From Clostridiales bacterium (GTDB taxonomy: Bacteria > Bacillota > Clostridia > Christensenellales > CAG-138), in the NCBI GenBank assembly GCA_004558525.1, contig SFCQ01000027.1, positions 1-5,502 of the forward strand: 5,502 bases of DNA, read 5' to 3'. Both the position numbers and the translations under genes were made by a program. Shown here piece after piece: positions 1 to 5,502 of this stretch (its first letter is position 1; every line of letters starts with the position of its first letter). A model generated the notes under the pieces. It made no database searches. It was not told where the DNA came from and was given only the letters and a program-made list of their open reading frames with translations.

Positions 1-1
1 T

Positions 2-580
2 GGTATGCTCATTATCCAAGACCAGGTGTGGAACCGCGTAACGCTCAACCGCAGCGAGGGCAAGGCGACGCGGTACTACATCGACGAGTTTCATTTGCTC
101 TTGAAAGAGGAACAGACCGCAGCCTATTCCGTTGAGATTTGGAAGCGTTTTAGGAAATGGGGAGGTATTCCGACAGGTATCACGCAGAATGTCAAAGATT
201 TGCTTGCGTCCCGCGAAGTGGCAAACATTTTTGAAAACAGCGATTTTGTGTATATGCTCAACCAAGCGCAGGGCGACCGTGAAATCCTTGCAAAGCAGCT
301 TAACATTTCGCAGCAGCAAATGACCTATGTAACCCATTCCGACGCGGGCGAGGGGCTTATCTTCTACGGCAACGTGATTTTGCCCTTTATTGACCGTTTC
401 CCGCAGGACCTATTGCGGCGACAGCTTGCAGGTGCTTCAAACCTTGCCGGAAAACAGCGTCGATTGTTGCGTAACGTCCCCGCCCTACTATGCCTTGCGG
501 GACTACGGCGCAGACGGGCAGATCGGGCGGGAAGCAACGCCGGAAGAATATGTTTCCCGCATTACGGCGGTTTTCCATGA
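2..580 (+). CDS. VirB4/TrsE-like conjugal transfer ATPase, C-terminal part, with aberrant 3' end
   Basis: This is the C-terminal part of a VirB4-family ATPase, the cytoplasmic motor of the type IV secretion (mating) channel. The reading frame is open from the window edge, so the Met at 5 is internal and the true start lies upstream. A Walker B motif (YYIDEFH, catalytic Asp-Glu at about 83-88) is followed by the conserved GITQNVKDLL segment (about 176-205, Gln at 185-187), then the NIFENSDFVYMLNQ and GEGLIFYGNVILPFIDRFP blocks typical of Tn1549-type VirB4 proteins. Walker A would lie upstream. Family-like sequence stops at FPQD (about 409). Homologues, as I recall them, continue for some 15-25 residues to a stop. 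Here the frame instead continues for 56 Arg-rich residues that are an out-of-frame reading of the methylase gene, ending in TGA at 578-580. The ATPase core looks intact, but the natural C-terminus has been replaced. The family call is firm; whether the product works is open. Confidence 0.88.
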   Translation, partial: GMLIIQDQVWNRVTLNRSEGKATRYYIDEFHLLLKEEQTAAYSVEIWKRFRKWGGIPTGITQNVKDLLASREVANIFENSDFVYMLNQAQGDREILAKQLNISQQQMTYVTHSDAGEGLIFYGNVILPFIDRFPQDLLRRQLAGASNLAGKQRRLLRNVPALLCLAGLRRRRADRAGSNAGRICFPHYGGFP

Positions 581-1367
581 GGTAAAGCGGGTGCTTACGC
601 CGGAGGGCACTTGTTGGCTGAATATCGCAGACACTTATTGCGGCACAGGCAGCAAAGCGCAGCATACAGACCCCAAATATCCCAAAGGCAGGAACGGGCA
701 GCAAGTGGCGGTCAATCACCGCGCCCCCGGCTGCAAGCCGAAAGATTTAATCGGTATTCCGTGGCTTGTCGCCCTTGCCTTGCGGGGCGACGGTTGGTAT
801 TTGCGCAGTTCTATTATCTGGTACAAAACAAACCCCATGCCGGAAAGCTGCAAAGACCGTCCGACACGCTGCTATGAGTATGTGTTTTTGCTCACCAAGT
901 CGAAGAAATATTACTACGATTGGCAGGCCATAGCCGAGCCGATAGCCCCGGCAACGGCGGGGCGGCTGAAAAGCGGAGTTGGCAAAGGCAACAAGTATAG
1001 CGTTACTGTTCCGGGGCAGAACCAGCCGCAGAAAATCAACCGTCCCCGCGAAAAGGGCGCATACGCCGACGAGATGATTTCCCCCGTCCGCAGCCGGCGC
1101 AACGTTTGGCAGATCAACAATGTTGCCTATCGCGGCGGGCATTTCGCAGCTTTCCCGCCCAAACTTGCGGAAACGTGCATTTTGGCGGGCTGTCCCGTGG
1201 GCGGGATTGTCCTTGACCCCTTTTTAGGCAGCGGGACCACCGCAGCGGCGGCAAAACACCTTTCCCGCCGCTATATCGGCATTGAGTTAAACCCCGGCTA
1301 TTGCGACCTTGCAAAACAGCGGATTGACGGGAACAGTAAAAAAATGAAAGGAAGAATGTGCGTATGA
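390..1367 (+). CDS. Site-specific DNA methyltransferase (N4-cytosine or N6-adenine, beta-class order)
   Basis: This AdoMet-dependent DNA methylase has 325 residues. The catalytic motif IV comes first (TSPPY, SPPY at residues 30-33), followed by a WYKTNPMPES / CYEYVFLLTKS block around residues 145-170, a variable middle that probably recognises the target, and the AdoMet-binding motif I near the end (DPFLGSGTT, residues 276-284, with acidic Glu299 in the following IGIELNP). This order is that of beta-class amino-methylases; SPPY is commoner in N4-cytosine enzymes but does not settle the base. The TTG at 390 is the only start that keeps the conserved YCGDS segment, since the frame is closed by TGA at 375-377. 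No ribosome binding site precedes it, and the first 191 bases overlap virB4. The 3' end overlaps the next gene by ATGA. No restriction endonuclease gene is visible, so it looks like an orphan methylase that may protect the element from host restriction (inference). The function call is firm; the exact start is not. Confidence 0.86.
   Translation: MTVSRRTYCGDSLQVLQTLPENSVDCCVTSPPYYALRDYGADGQIGREATPEEYVSRITAVFHEVKRVLTPEGTCWLNIADTYCGTGSKAQHTDPKYPKGRNGQQVAVNHRAPGCKPKDLIGIPWLVALALRGDGWYLRSSIIWYKTNPMPESCKDRPTRCYEYVFLLTKSKKYYYDWQAIAEPIAPATAGRLKSGVGKGNKYSVTVPGQNQPQKINRPREKGAYADEMISPVRSRRNVWQINNVAYRGGHFAAFPPKLAETCILAGCPVGGIVLDPFLGSGTTAAAAKHLSRRYIGIELNPGYCDLAKQRIDGNSKKMKGRMCV
404..413 (+). other. Probable deletion or recombination junction between virB4 and the methylase gene
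   Basis: Codons up to about 409 read as conserved VirB4 (FIDRFPQD). Bases from about 408 read in another frame (+1 relative to VirB4) as the conserved methylase start TYCGDS. The usual VirB4 tail, stop codon, intergenic bases and methylase start codon are all missing at this point. The simplest reading is a short deletion joining the two genes, or an assembly error at the same place. The breakpoint is placed by protein family knowledge only, so it is good to about ten bases. Confidence 0.5.
1347..1354 (+). promoter_or_regulatory. Ribosome binding site for the 105-residue protein
   Basis: AAAGGAAG lies inside the methylase 3' end, 9 bases before ATG 1364. It favours that ATG over the in-frame GTG at 1358, which would leave only 3 bases of spacing. 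Confidence 0.6.
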
Positions 1368-1681
1368 AAGATGAACAATATATCATTTCCGGGAGCAGCT
1401 ACCGTCTGTTGATTTGGGATTTATTTACTATCCTTGTGCAGTATATCAGTTTGGCGCGTCGGCTGTCCGAAGCGGAAACAGAAAAGGACTTTAAGCGTCT
1501 GCAACGGGGCGTTGCCAACTATGAAAAATGGGTGTACCGCCGCTTTCGCCGCTGGGGGATTTCCCCAGACTGTAAATCCTTTGCTTGCGACACCTTGCAA
1601 AACGGCGTTATGGCGCAGCACCTTACTCCGCTATCAGATCGTTTTGAGGACGACGCCCACCTTGACGAAATTGAAGTATGA
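1364..1681 (+). CDS. Small conserved-context protein of unknown function (105 aa)
   Basis: I do not recognise a named domain. The start at ATG 1364 overlaps the methylase stop as ATGA and has a well-spaced Shine-Dalgarno, so translation is probably coupled to the methylase. The N-terminal third contains a hydrophobic helix-like segment (YRLLIWDLFTILVQYISLA, about residues 12-30). A charged probable helix with Glu, Lys and Arg follows (about 31-60), then an Arg-rich WVYRRFRRWG patch (about 53-62) and an acidic C-terminus (DRFEDDAHLDEIEV). The hydrophobic segment contains an Asp and looks amphipathic, so a true membrane span is uncertain. Two Cys residues sit close together (DCKSFAC) without a metal-site pattern. 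Position and coupling point to a role in the conjugation operon, but the sequence alone supports no function. Confidence 0.75.
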   Translation: MKDEQYIISGSSYRLLIWDLFTILVQYISLARRLSEAETEKDFKRLQRGVANYEKWVYRRFRRWGISPDCKSFACDTLQNGVMAQHLTPLSDRFEDDAHLDEIEV

Positions 1682-1709
1682 AAAATGCGTTTCCCCGCGA
1701 ACGCAAGTT

Positions 1710-1718
1710 GGAGGTGAT
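1710..1718 (+). promoter_or_regulatory. Strong ribosome binding site fixing the TTG start of the NlpC/P60 protein
   Basis: GGAGGTGAT is a near-perfect match to the anti-Shine-Dalgarno sequence. The GGAGG core ends 9 bases before TTG 1724. An in-frame TGA at 1718-1720 excludes any start further upstream, so this site decides the start codon. Confidence 0.85.
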
Positions 1719-1723
1719 GAAAA

Positions 1724-3694
1724 TTGAGCAAGGAACTGAAAGCCCCCGACAAGGTAACGCAGAAAATGACCCGCGACGGGGCGGTTGCGGAAAACCTTAC
1801 GACGGGCGAAACAACGAGTATCAGCGACAGGCCGCAGGAGGAAAATTATGCAGCCCCCGCAGGTGCGGCAGTGGAAAAAGTTGTGCAGCACATCGGCGCA
1901 GAGGTTGACCGCCATTTGTCAAAAAGCGCAGAGAAAAAAGCCCTTGACGCGGCGCAGCTTAAAACCCATACTTCCCGCTTGCAGTTTTCCGAAGCGGAAC
2001 GGGCAACGCCGGAATTGCAGAAAGCTATCCGTAAATCCAATAAGGCGGCAGACCGTTTAGACGCGGCGCGGGCGGCTATCCCCAAGCAGACCAAAATCAA
2101 GAAAGAGCGCGTTTTTGACGAAGCGAAAGGCAAGGCAAAAACGCGCCTTTCCTTTGAAAAGACCGATAAGCCCCCAAACGGCAAGTTGCGGCATAACCCC
2201 TTATCCCGTCCGGCGCAGGAGTTAAACAGCACCGTACATGGAAAAATCTACGAGGTAGAAAAAGAAAATGTCGGTGTGGAAAGCGGGCACCGGGTAGAAC
2301 TTGCGGGCGAGAAAGCGGGCGGCATGGCGGCGCGGGCAGTTAAGGGCGGCATACGCAGCCATAAACTGAAACCTTATCGGGCAGCGGCGGCAGCGGAGAA
2401 AAAAGCGGTAAAGGCAAACGCAGATTTCCTCTATCAAAAGGCGCTGCACGATAACCCCGCCCTTGCGCATTCTAACCCTCTTTCCCGTTTTTGGCAGAAG
2501 AAGCGCATTAAGAGGCAGTATGCAAAGACGCTGAAAACGGGCGGCAAGGTGAAAAAGACCGCCGAAGCCACCGCAAAGGCGGCGAAGAAAACGGCGCAGG
2601 AAACCAAACGGGCGACGTTCTTTGTCGTCCGGCATTGGAAAGGCTGCTTGCTGGTGGGCGGGATTGCCTTTATCGTGCTATTGCTTTTCAGCGGCCTGTC
2701 CTCTTGTTCCCTCTTTGGCGGGAGCAGCGGCGGGGGCTTGTTCGCGTCGTCCTATCTCTCCGAGGACGCGGATATTACGGGCGCGGAAAGCGCGTATGCC
2801 GCTATGGAAGCCGAGTTACAAGATATGCTGGATAACATCGAGCGCGAATACCCCGGCTATGACGAATACCGGGTAAACGCGGACGAGATCGAGCATGACC
2901 CCTATGTGCTAATTTCTATCCTTTCCGCGCTGCATGAGGGCGTGTTTACCCTTGACGAAGCGCAAAGCACCCTTGAAATGCTCTTTGAGAAACAGTATAT
3001 CTTGACGGTTACGGAGGAAGTCGAGGTACGCTACCGCACCGAAACGCGGACGGACAGCGAGGGCAACGAATACGAGGTTGAAGTACCCTACAACTATTAC
3101 ATTCTCCATGTGGATTTGGAAAACTTTGACCTATCCCATGTCCCCGTTTACATTATGGGCGAAGAACAGCTATCCATGTACGCTATGTATATGTCGTCGC
3201 TGGGAAACCGCCCCGACCTGTTCCCGCAATCCGGCTATGTTTCAAAATACTATGAAAACCCGCCCGCCGATTATGAAGTACCCGCCGCGCTGCTTAATTC
3301 CGATGAAACGTTTGCGCGATTGATTGAAGAAGCTGAAAAGTATGTCGGCTTTCCCTATGTGTGGGGCGGCAGCAGCCCGGAAACCTCTTTTGATTGCAGC
3401 GGTTTTGTCAGCTATGTTTTGACGAACAGCGGCCTATACAATACGGGCAGACTTGGGGCGCAAGGGCTATATAACATTTCAACCCGCGTTTCCAGCCCGC
3501 AGCCGGGGGATTTGGTTTTCTTTACGGGTACATACGATACCCCCGGCGTTTCCCATGTGGGGATTTATGTAGGCGAGGACGGGGACGGAAGCCCTGTCAT
3601 GCTGCATTGTGGCGACCCTATCCAGTATTCAAGGCTGGACACAAGCTATTGGCAATCCCATTTCTACGCCTACGGGCGGTTACATTACAACTGA
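1724..3694 (+). CDS. Membrane-anchored NlpC/P60 peptidoglycan hydrolase of the conjugation machinery (CD1108 type)
   Basis: This 656-residue protein probably cuts peptidoglycan peptide stems so that the mating channel can cross the wall. It has three parts. Residues 1 to about 305 are Lys/Ala/Glu-rich, highly basic, probably largely disordered or helical and cytoplasmic; they open with SKELKAPDKVTQKMTRDG, a conserved start in this family. One transmembrane helix follows at about 307-329 (GCLLVGGIAFIVLLLF), with basic residues before it and a Ser/Gly-rich linker after it, implying an N-in, C-out topology. The outer part has a helical and beta-rich region (about 345-500) and then a C-terminal NlpC/P60 domain (about 530-655) with catalytic Cys558 (FDCSGF), His611 (SHVGIYV) and third residue His628 (MLHCGDP). 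Conjugative hydrolases such as CwlT of ICEBs1 add a lysozyme-like domain; I see no convincing one here. The start is TTG with a strong ribosome binding site. The hydrolase fold is certain, and the conjugation role follows from context. Confidence 0.92.
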   Translation: MSKELKAPDKVTQKMTRDGAVAENLTTGETTSISDRPQEENYAAPAGAAVEKVVQHIGAEVDRHLSKSAEKKALDAAQLKTHTSRLQFSEAERATPELQKAIRKSNKAADRLDAARAAIPKQTKIKKERVFDEAKGKAKTRLSFEKTDKPPNGKLRHNPLSRPAQELNSTVHGKIYEVEKENVGVESGHRVELAGEKAGGMAARAVKGGIRSHKLKPYRAAAAAEKKAVKANADFLYQKALHDNPALAHSNPLSRFWQKKRIKRQYAKTLKTGGKVKKTAEATAKAAKKTAQETKRATFFVVRHWKGCLLVGGIAFIVLLLFSGLSSCSLFGGSSGGGLFASSYLSEDADITGAESAYAAMEAELQDMLDNIEREYPGYDEYRVNADEIEHDPYVLISILSALHEGVFTLDEAQSTLEMLFEKQYILTVTEEVEVRYRTETRTDSEGNEYEVEVPYNYYILHVDLENFDLSHVPVYIMGEEQLSMYAMYMSSLGNRPDLFPQSGYVSKYYENPPADYEVPAALLNSDETFARLIEEAEKYVGFPYVWGGSSPETSFDCSGFVSYVLTNSGLYNTGRLGAQGLYNISTRVSSPQPGDLVFFTGTYDTPGVSHVGIYVGEDGDGSPVMLHCGDPIQYSRLDTSYWQSHFYAYGRLHYN

Positions 3695-3699
3695 TTTGA

Positions 3700-3705
3700 A
3701 AGGAG
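3700..3705 (+). promoter_or_regulatory. Ribosome binding site for the DUF4315 gene
   Basis: AAGGAG lies just after the hydrolase stop. Its spacing is 3 bases to ATG 3709 but 9 bases to ATG 3715, so it favours the second ATG. Confidence 0.65.
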
Positions 3706-3714
3706 TAAATGACT

Positions 3715-3981
3715 ATGGCGAACACGAAACTTGACCGTATCGAAAGGGACATTGAGAAAACGAGGGCGAAAATCCTTGAACAGCAAAAGAAGCTGAAAGA
3801 CCTTGAAGCGCAGAAAATCGAGGAAGAAAACGCGCAGATCATTCAAATGGTAAAGGCGGTACACCTTGACGGGACGCAGCTTGCCGCGTTCCTCTCCGCA
3901 TACGCCAGCGGCGAAATCGTCTTGCCGCAGCCGGAAGCAGCCTACACCGCAGAACAGGAGGACAGCGACGATGAAGAATAA
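3715..3981 (+). CDS. DUF4315 family small coiled-coil protein
   Basis: This short cytoplasmic protein has 88 residues from ATG 3715; an in-frame ATG at 3709 would give 90. The first half is a long charged helix with coiled-coil-like spacing (LDRIERDIEKTRAKILEQQK onward, about residues 6-45). A short LDGTQLAAFLSAYASGE segment follows, then an acidic tail ending EDSDDEE. This matches DUF4315 proteins, which sit between the NlpC/P60 hydrolase and the DUF4366 gene in Tn1549-type elements. The second ATG is preferred because its spacing from AAGGAG is better. The 3' end overlaps the next gene by 11 bases. There is no signal peptide or membrane segment. The biochemical function of the family is unknown; the helix suggests self-association or binding to a partner in the transfer apparatus (inference). 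Confidence 0.85.
   Translation: MANTKLDRIERDIEKTRAKILEQQKKLKDLEAQKIEEENAQIIQMVKAVHLDGTQLAAFLSAYASGEIVLPQPEAAYTAEQEDSDDEE
3956..3961 (+). promoter_or_regulatory. Ribosome binding site for the DUF4366 gene
   Basis: AGGAGG inside the DUF4315 coding region lies 9 bases before ATG 3971. It supports that ATG, directly ahead of a good signal peptide, rather than any of the longer in-frame starts. Confidence 0.75.
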
Positions 3982-4720
3982 AAAGCTATTCAGAAAAATT
4001 ACTGTTTTACTTGCCGCACTTGTCGTCATGTGCGGCTTTTCTGTTACCGCCTACGCGGGCGGCGGCGATGAAAGCGACTTGCCGCCTACCCCCGTAACCG
4101 AGGAAACGCCCCCGCCGGAAACCGAGCCGGAAGAAACGACGGGCGGCTATGAGCCGCAGCCCCTTACCCCGGACGGGAATATGTCCCTTGTGGACGATAT
4201 TACGGGGGAAGCGTCGGGCGATAAGCAGTTTATCACCGTCGTTACCAAAAGCGGCAACTATTTTTACATCATCATTGACCGCGCTGAGGACGGGGAAAAC
4301 ACCGTACATTTCCTTAATCAAGTAGACGAAGCCGATTTAACCGCCCTTATGGAGGACGGGCAGACCGAAGCCCCCGTTTGTAGCTGTACTGAAAAATGTG
4401 TTGCCGGAAGCGTCAACACCGATTGCCCGGTTTGCAGCGTCAACATGGGCGAGTGCGCGGGCGTGGAAACCGAGCCGGAGCCGGAAGAAACCGAGCAGCC
4501 GCAGGAGGAAGAAAAAGGCGGCGGCATGGGTATTCTGCTTGTGGTGCTGCTTGTTGCCGCAGCGGGCGGCGGCGCGTTCTACTACTTTAAGATTTTGAAG
4601 CCCAAAAAGGACGCGGCAAAGGGAAGCAGCAGCCTTGACGATCTCGACTTTGACGAGGACGACGAGGAAACGGAAGAAGTTGAAACCGAACAGACCGAGC
4701 AGGAGGACGAACATCTATGA
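3971..4720 (+). CDS. DUF4366 (CD1107-type) exported, membrane-anchored conjugation protein
   Basis: This 249-residue protein has a clear export and anchoring layout. A signal peptide (basic MKNKKLFRK, a hydrophobic core, and AYA before a probable cut after about residue 29) is followed by a Pro/Glu/Thr-rich acidic stretch (about 34-60). A compact domain follows (about 70-125, with DKQFITVVTKSGNYFYIIID), then a six-cysteine cluster (Cys137, 139, 143, 152, 155, 162), a second Pro/Glu repeat, one transmembrane helix (about 186-208, GILLVVLLVAAAGGGAFYYF) and a strongly acidic cytoplasmic tail. This is the architecture of DUF4366 proteins found next to topB in Tn1549-type elements. ATG 3971 is chosen for its ribosome binding site and signal peptide. 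The gene overlaps DUF4315 by 11 bases and topB by ATGA. The role is unknown; its outer domain would sit close to the hydrolase and mating channel (inference). Confidence 0.88.
   Translation: MKNKKLFRKITVLLAALVVMCGFSVTAYAGGGDESDLPPTPVTEETPPPETEPEETTGGYEPQPLTPDGNMSLVDDITGEASGDKQFITVVTKSGNYFYIIIDRAEDGENTVHFLNQVDEADLTALMEDGQTEAPVCSCTEKCVAGSVNTDCPVCSVNMGECAGVETEPEPEETEQPQEEEKGGGMGILLVVLLVAAAGGGAFYYFKILKPKKDAAKGSSSLDDLDFDEDDEETEEVETEQTEQEDEHL
4118..4138 (+). repeat. Pro/Glu/Thr repeat, first copy, in the DUF4366 gene
   Basis: The bases encode an ETEPEET-type segment. A close copy lies at about 4466-4492, in the same frame. The two acidic Pro-rich stretches flank the globular and cysteine-rich part of the protein, so they look like spacers. 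Confidence 0.55.
4466..4492 (+). repeat. Pro/Glu/Thr repeat, second copy, in the DUF4366 gene
   Basis: This near-copy of the 4118-4138 segment carries one extra Pro-Glu unit (ETEPEPEET against ETEPEET). It lies just ahead of the transmembrane helix and probably forms an extended stalk. Confidence 0.55.
4701..4706 (+). promoter_or_regulatory. Ribosome binding site for topB
   Basis: AGGAGG within the acidic tail codons of the DUF4366 gene lies 10 bases before ATG 4717, which itself overlaps the upstream stop as ATGA. Confidence 0.7.
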
Positions 4721-5502
4721 AACTTGTAATTGCAGAAAAACCAAGCGTTGGGGCGGCGATTGCCGCCGTTTTAGGCGCGAATGAAAAACACAGCGGATAT
4801 TTTGAGGGCGGCGGCTACCTTGTATCGTGGTGTATCGGGCATTTGATTAGCCTTGCGGACGCGGCCACCTACAATGAGCAATACCGAAAATGGAAGTACG
4901 ACGATCTTCCCATTGTCCCGCAGGAGTGGCAGTTTGTTATTGCCAGCGGCAAAGAGCAGCAGTTTTCCATTCTCAAAGACCTTATGCACCGCAGCGACGT
5001 TACCGGGATTGTCAACGCTTGCGACAGCGGGCGCGAGGGGGAACTCATTTTCCGCTTTGTCTATGAACAGGCAAATTGCAACAAGCCCTTTTCCCGCCTA
5101 TGGATTAGCAGCATGGAGGAAAGCGCAATCCGCGAGGGCTTTTCAAACCTCAAAGACGGGCGCGGCTATGATAATCTCTATCAATCCGCACTTTGCAGGG
5201 CAAAGGCCGATTGGCTCATCGGTATTAACGCAACCCGCCTTTTCTCTATCCTCTACCATAAAACATTGAATGTCGGCAGGGTGCAAACGCCCACCCTTGC
5301 TATGCTGGTAAACCGCGACTATGCGATCAGCAGCTTTCAGAAAGAGAAATATCATGTCGTCCGGCTGGACGTTGGCGGCGTTGCCGCCCTTTCCGAAAGG
5401 CAGGACGAAGCGGCGGCGCGGCAGATGAAAGCGGCTTGCGAGAAATCGCAGGCCGTTTGTACTTCCCTTAAAAAAGAGAAAAAGACCGCAGCCCCGCCGA
5501 AA
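4717..5502 (+). CDS. topB: DNA topoisomerase III (type IA), N-terminal part, cut by the window end
   Basis: These are the first 262 residues of a type IA topoisomerase, which passes DNA strands through a transient single-strand break. The TOPRIM domain opens with KLVIAEKPS (metal-site Glu at residue 7) and carries VNACDSGREGELIFR (residues 99-113, Asp103, Glu107, Glu109). Canonical enzymes have DxDxE here; this one has Gly at the second Asp position, which I recall in other TopB proteins of mobile elements. Next come SALCRAKADWLIGINATRLF and VGRVQTPTLAMLVNRD, both standard blocks of the family. The catalytic Tyr (usually in a TYPRTDS-like motif) would lie beyond position 5502 and cannot be checked. 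ATG 4717 overlaps the DUF4366 stop as ATGA, with AGGAGG upstream. Conjugative elements of this type carry their own TopB, probably to resolve topology of transferred or replicating DNA. The sequence is open to the last base, with no sign of disruption. Confidence 0.95.
   Translation, partial: MKLVIAEKPSVGAAIAAVLGANEKHSGYFEGGGYLVSWCIGHLISLADAATYNEQYRKWKYDDLPIVPQEWQFVIASGKEQQFSILKDLMHRSDVTGIVNACDSGREGELIFRFVYEQANCNKPFSRLWISSMEESAIREGFSNLKDGRGYDNLYQSALCRAKADWLIGINATRLFSILYHKTLNVGRVQTPTLAMLVNRDYAISSFQKEKYHVVRLDVGGVAALSERQDEAAARQMKAACEKSQAVCTSLKKEKKTAAPPK

Noticed and set aside
397..403. T TTC CCG at the virB4/methylase junction fits the X XXY YYZ pattern of a -1 frameshift site, which could make a VirB4-methylase fusion.
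   Set aside because: A -1 shift from the virB4 frame enters the third frame, which soon meets TAA. The methylase lies in the +1 frame, and I saw no +1 signal or downstream structure.
1678..1908. Open frame of 76 codons starting at the ATGA after the 105-residue gene.
   Set aside because: Most of it overlaps the start of the hydrolase gene, whose frame has conserved family sequence; its own translation looks like a frame shadow with no ribosome binding site at 1678.
2222..2635. Long open frame of 137 codons on the minus strand within the hydrolase gene, and similar ones at 747-1142 and 4337-4714.
   Set aside because: These lie opposite well-supported genes, have no ribosome binding sites or family-like content, and are explained by GC-rich codon use on the plus strand.
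3692..3714. Gap between the hydrolase and DUF4315 genes as a possible terminator or promoter.
   Set aside because: It is only about 20 bases, with no inverted repeat or T-run, and holds only a ribosome binding site.
4031..4033. Cys21 in the DUF4366 signal peptide as a possible lipoprotein cysteine.
   Set aside because: The preceding residues (VVM) do not fit a lipobox, and AYA at residues 27-29 is a good ordinary signal peptidase site.
5020..5049. TopB TOPRIM motif has Gly where the second Asp of DxDxE is expected, which might suggest an inactive enzyme.
   Set aside because: From memory, the same DxG form occurs in TopB proteins of other Gram-positive mobile elements, and the surrounding REGELIFR is intact, so it looks like family variation.

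Overview
The window is a compact, all-plus-strand stretch of a conjugation (type IV secretion) operon from an integrative and conjugative element of the Tn1549 / Clostridioides difficile CTn type. The gene order (VirB4-like ATPase, DNA methylase, small unknown protein, membrane-anchored NlpC/P60 hydrolase of the CD1108 type, DUF4315, DUF4366/CD1107 type, topoisomerase III) is typical of elements in gut Clostridia (Lachnospiraceae, Ruminococcaceae and relatives). Strong AGGAGG-type ribosome binding sites, TTG starts and moderately high GC also fit a Clostridia host. The species cannot be named from this window.

Layout. Positions 1-580 hold the 3' end of the VirB4-like ATPase, which reads as family sequence only to about 409. 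From about 408 the DNA reads as a DNA methyltransferase in another frame (390-1367). ATGA overlaps or short gaps then lead through a 105-residue protein of unknown function (1364-1681), a 656-residue cell-wall hydrolase (1724-3694), an 88-residue coiled-coil DUF4315 protein (3715-3981), a 249-residue secreted and membrane-anchored DUF4366 protein (3971-4720), and topB (4717 to the window end, C-terminus missing). There is no gene-free stretch longer than about 45 bases. I saw no tRNA, rRNA, CRISPR array, insertion sequence or convincing terminator.

How the genes work together. The VirB4 ATPase would power the mating channel. The NlpC/P60 protein would open peptidoglycan locally for it. The DUF4366 protein is exported and anchored, so it is probably a surface or channel accessory. 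TopB would handle topology of the transferred DNA. The methylase could mark element DNA against host restriction. The roles of the 105-residue protein and DUF4315 are unknown.

Most notable point. The VirB4 reading frame runs into the methylase without its normal C-terminus or an intergenic gap, as if a small deletion (or an assembly join) fused the two genes out of frame. The methylase is left with a TTG start inside virB4 and no visible ribosome binding site. The rest is a well-conserved conjugation module. I found no evidence for a wholly new system.
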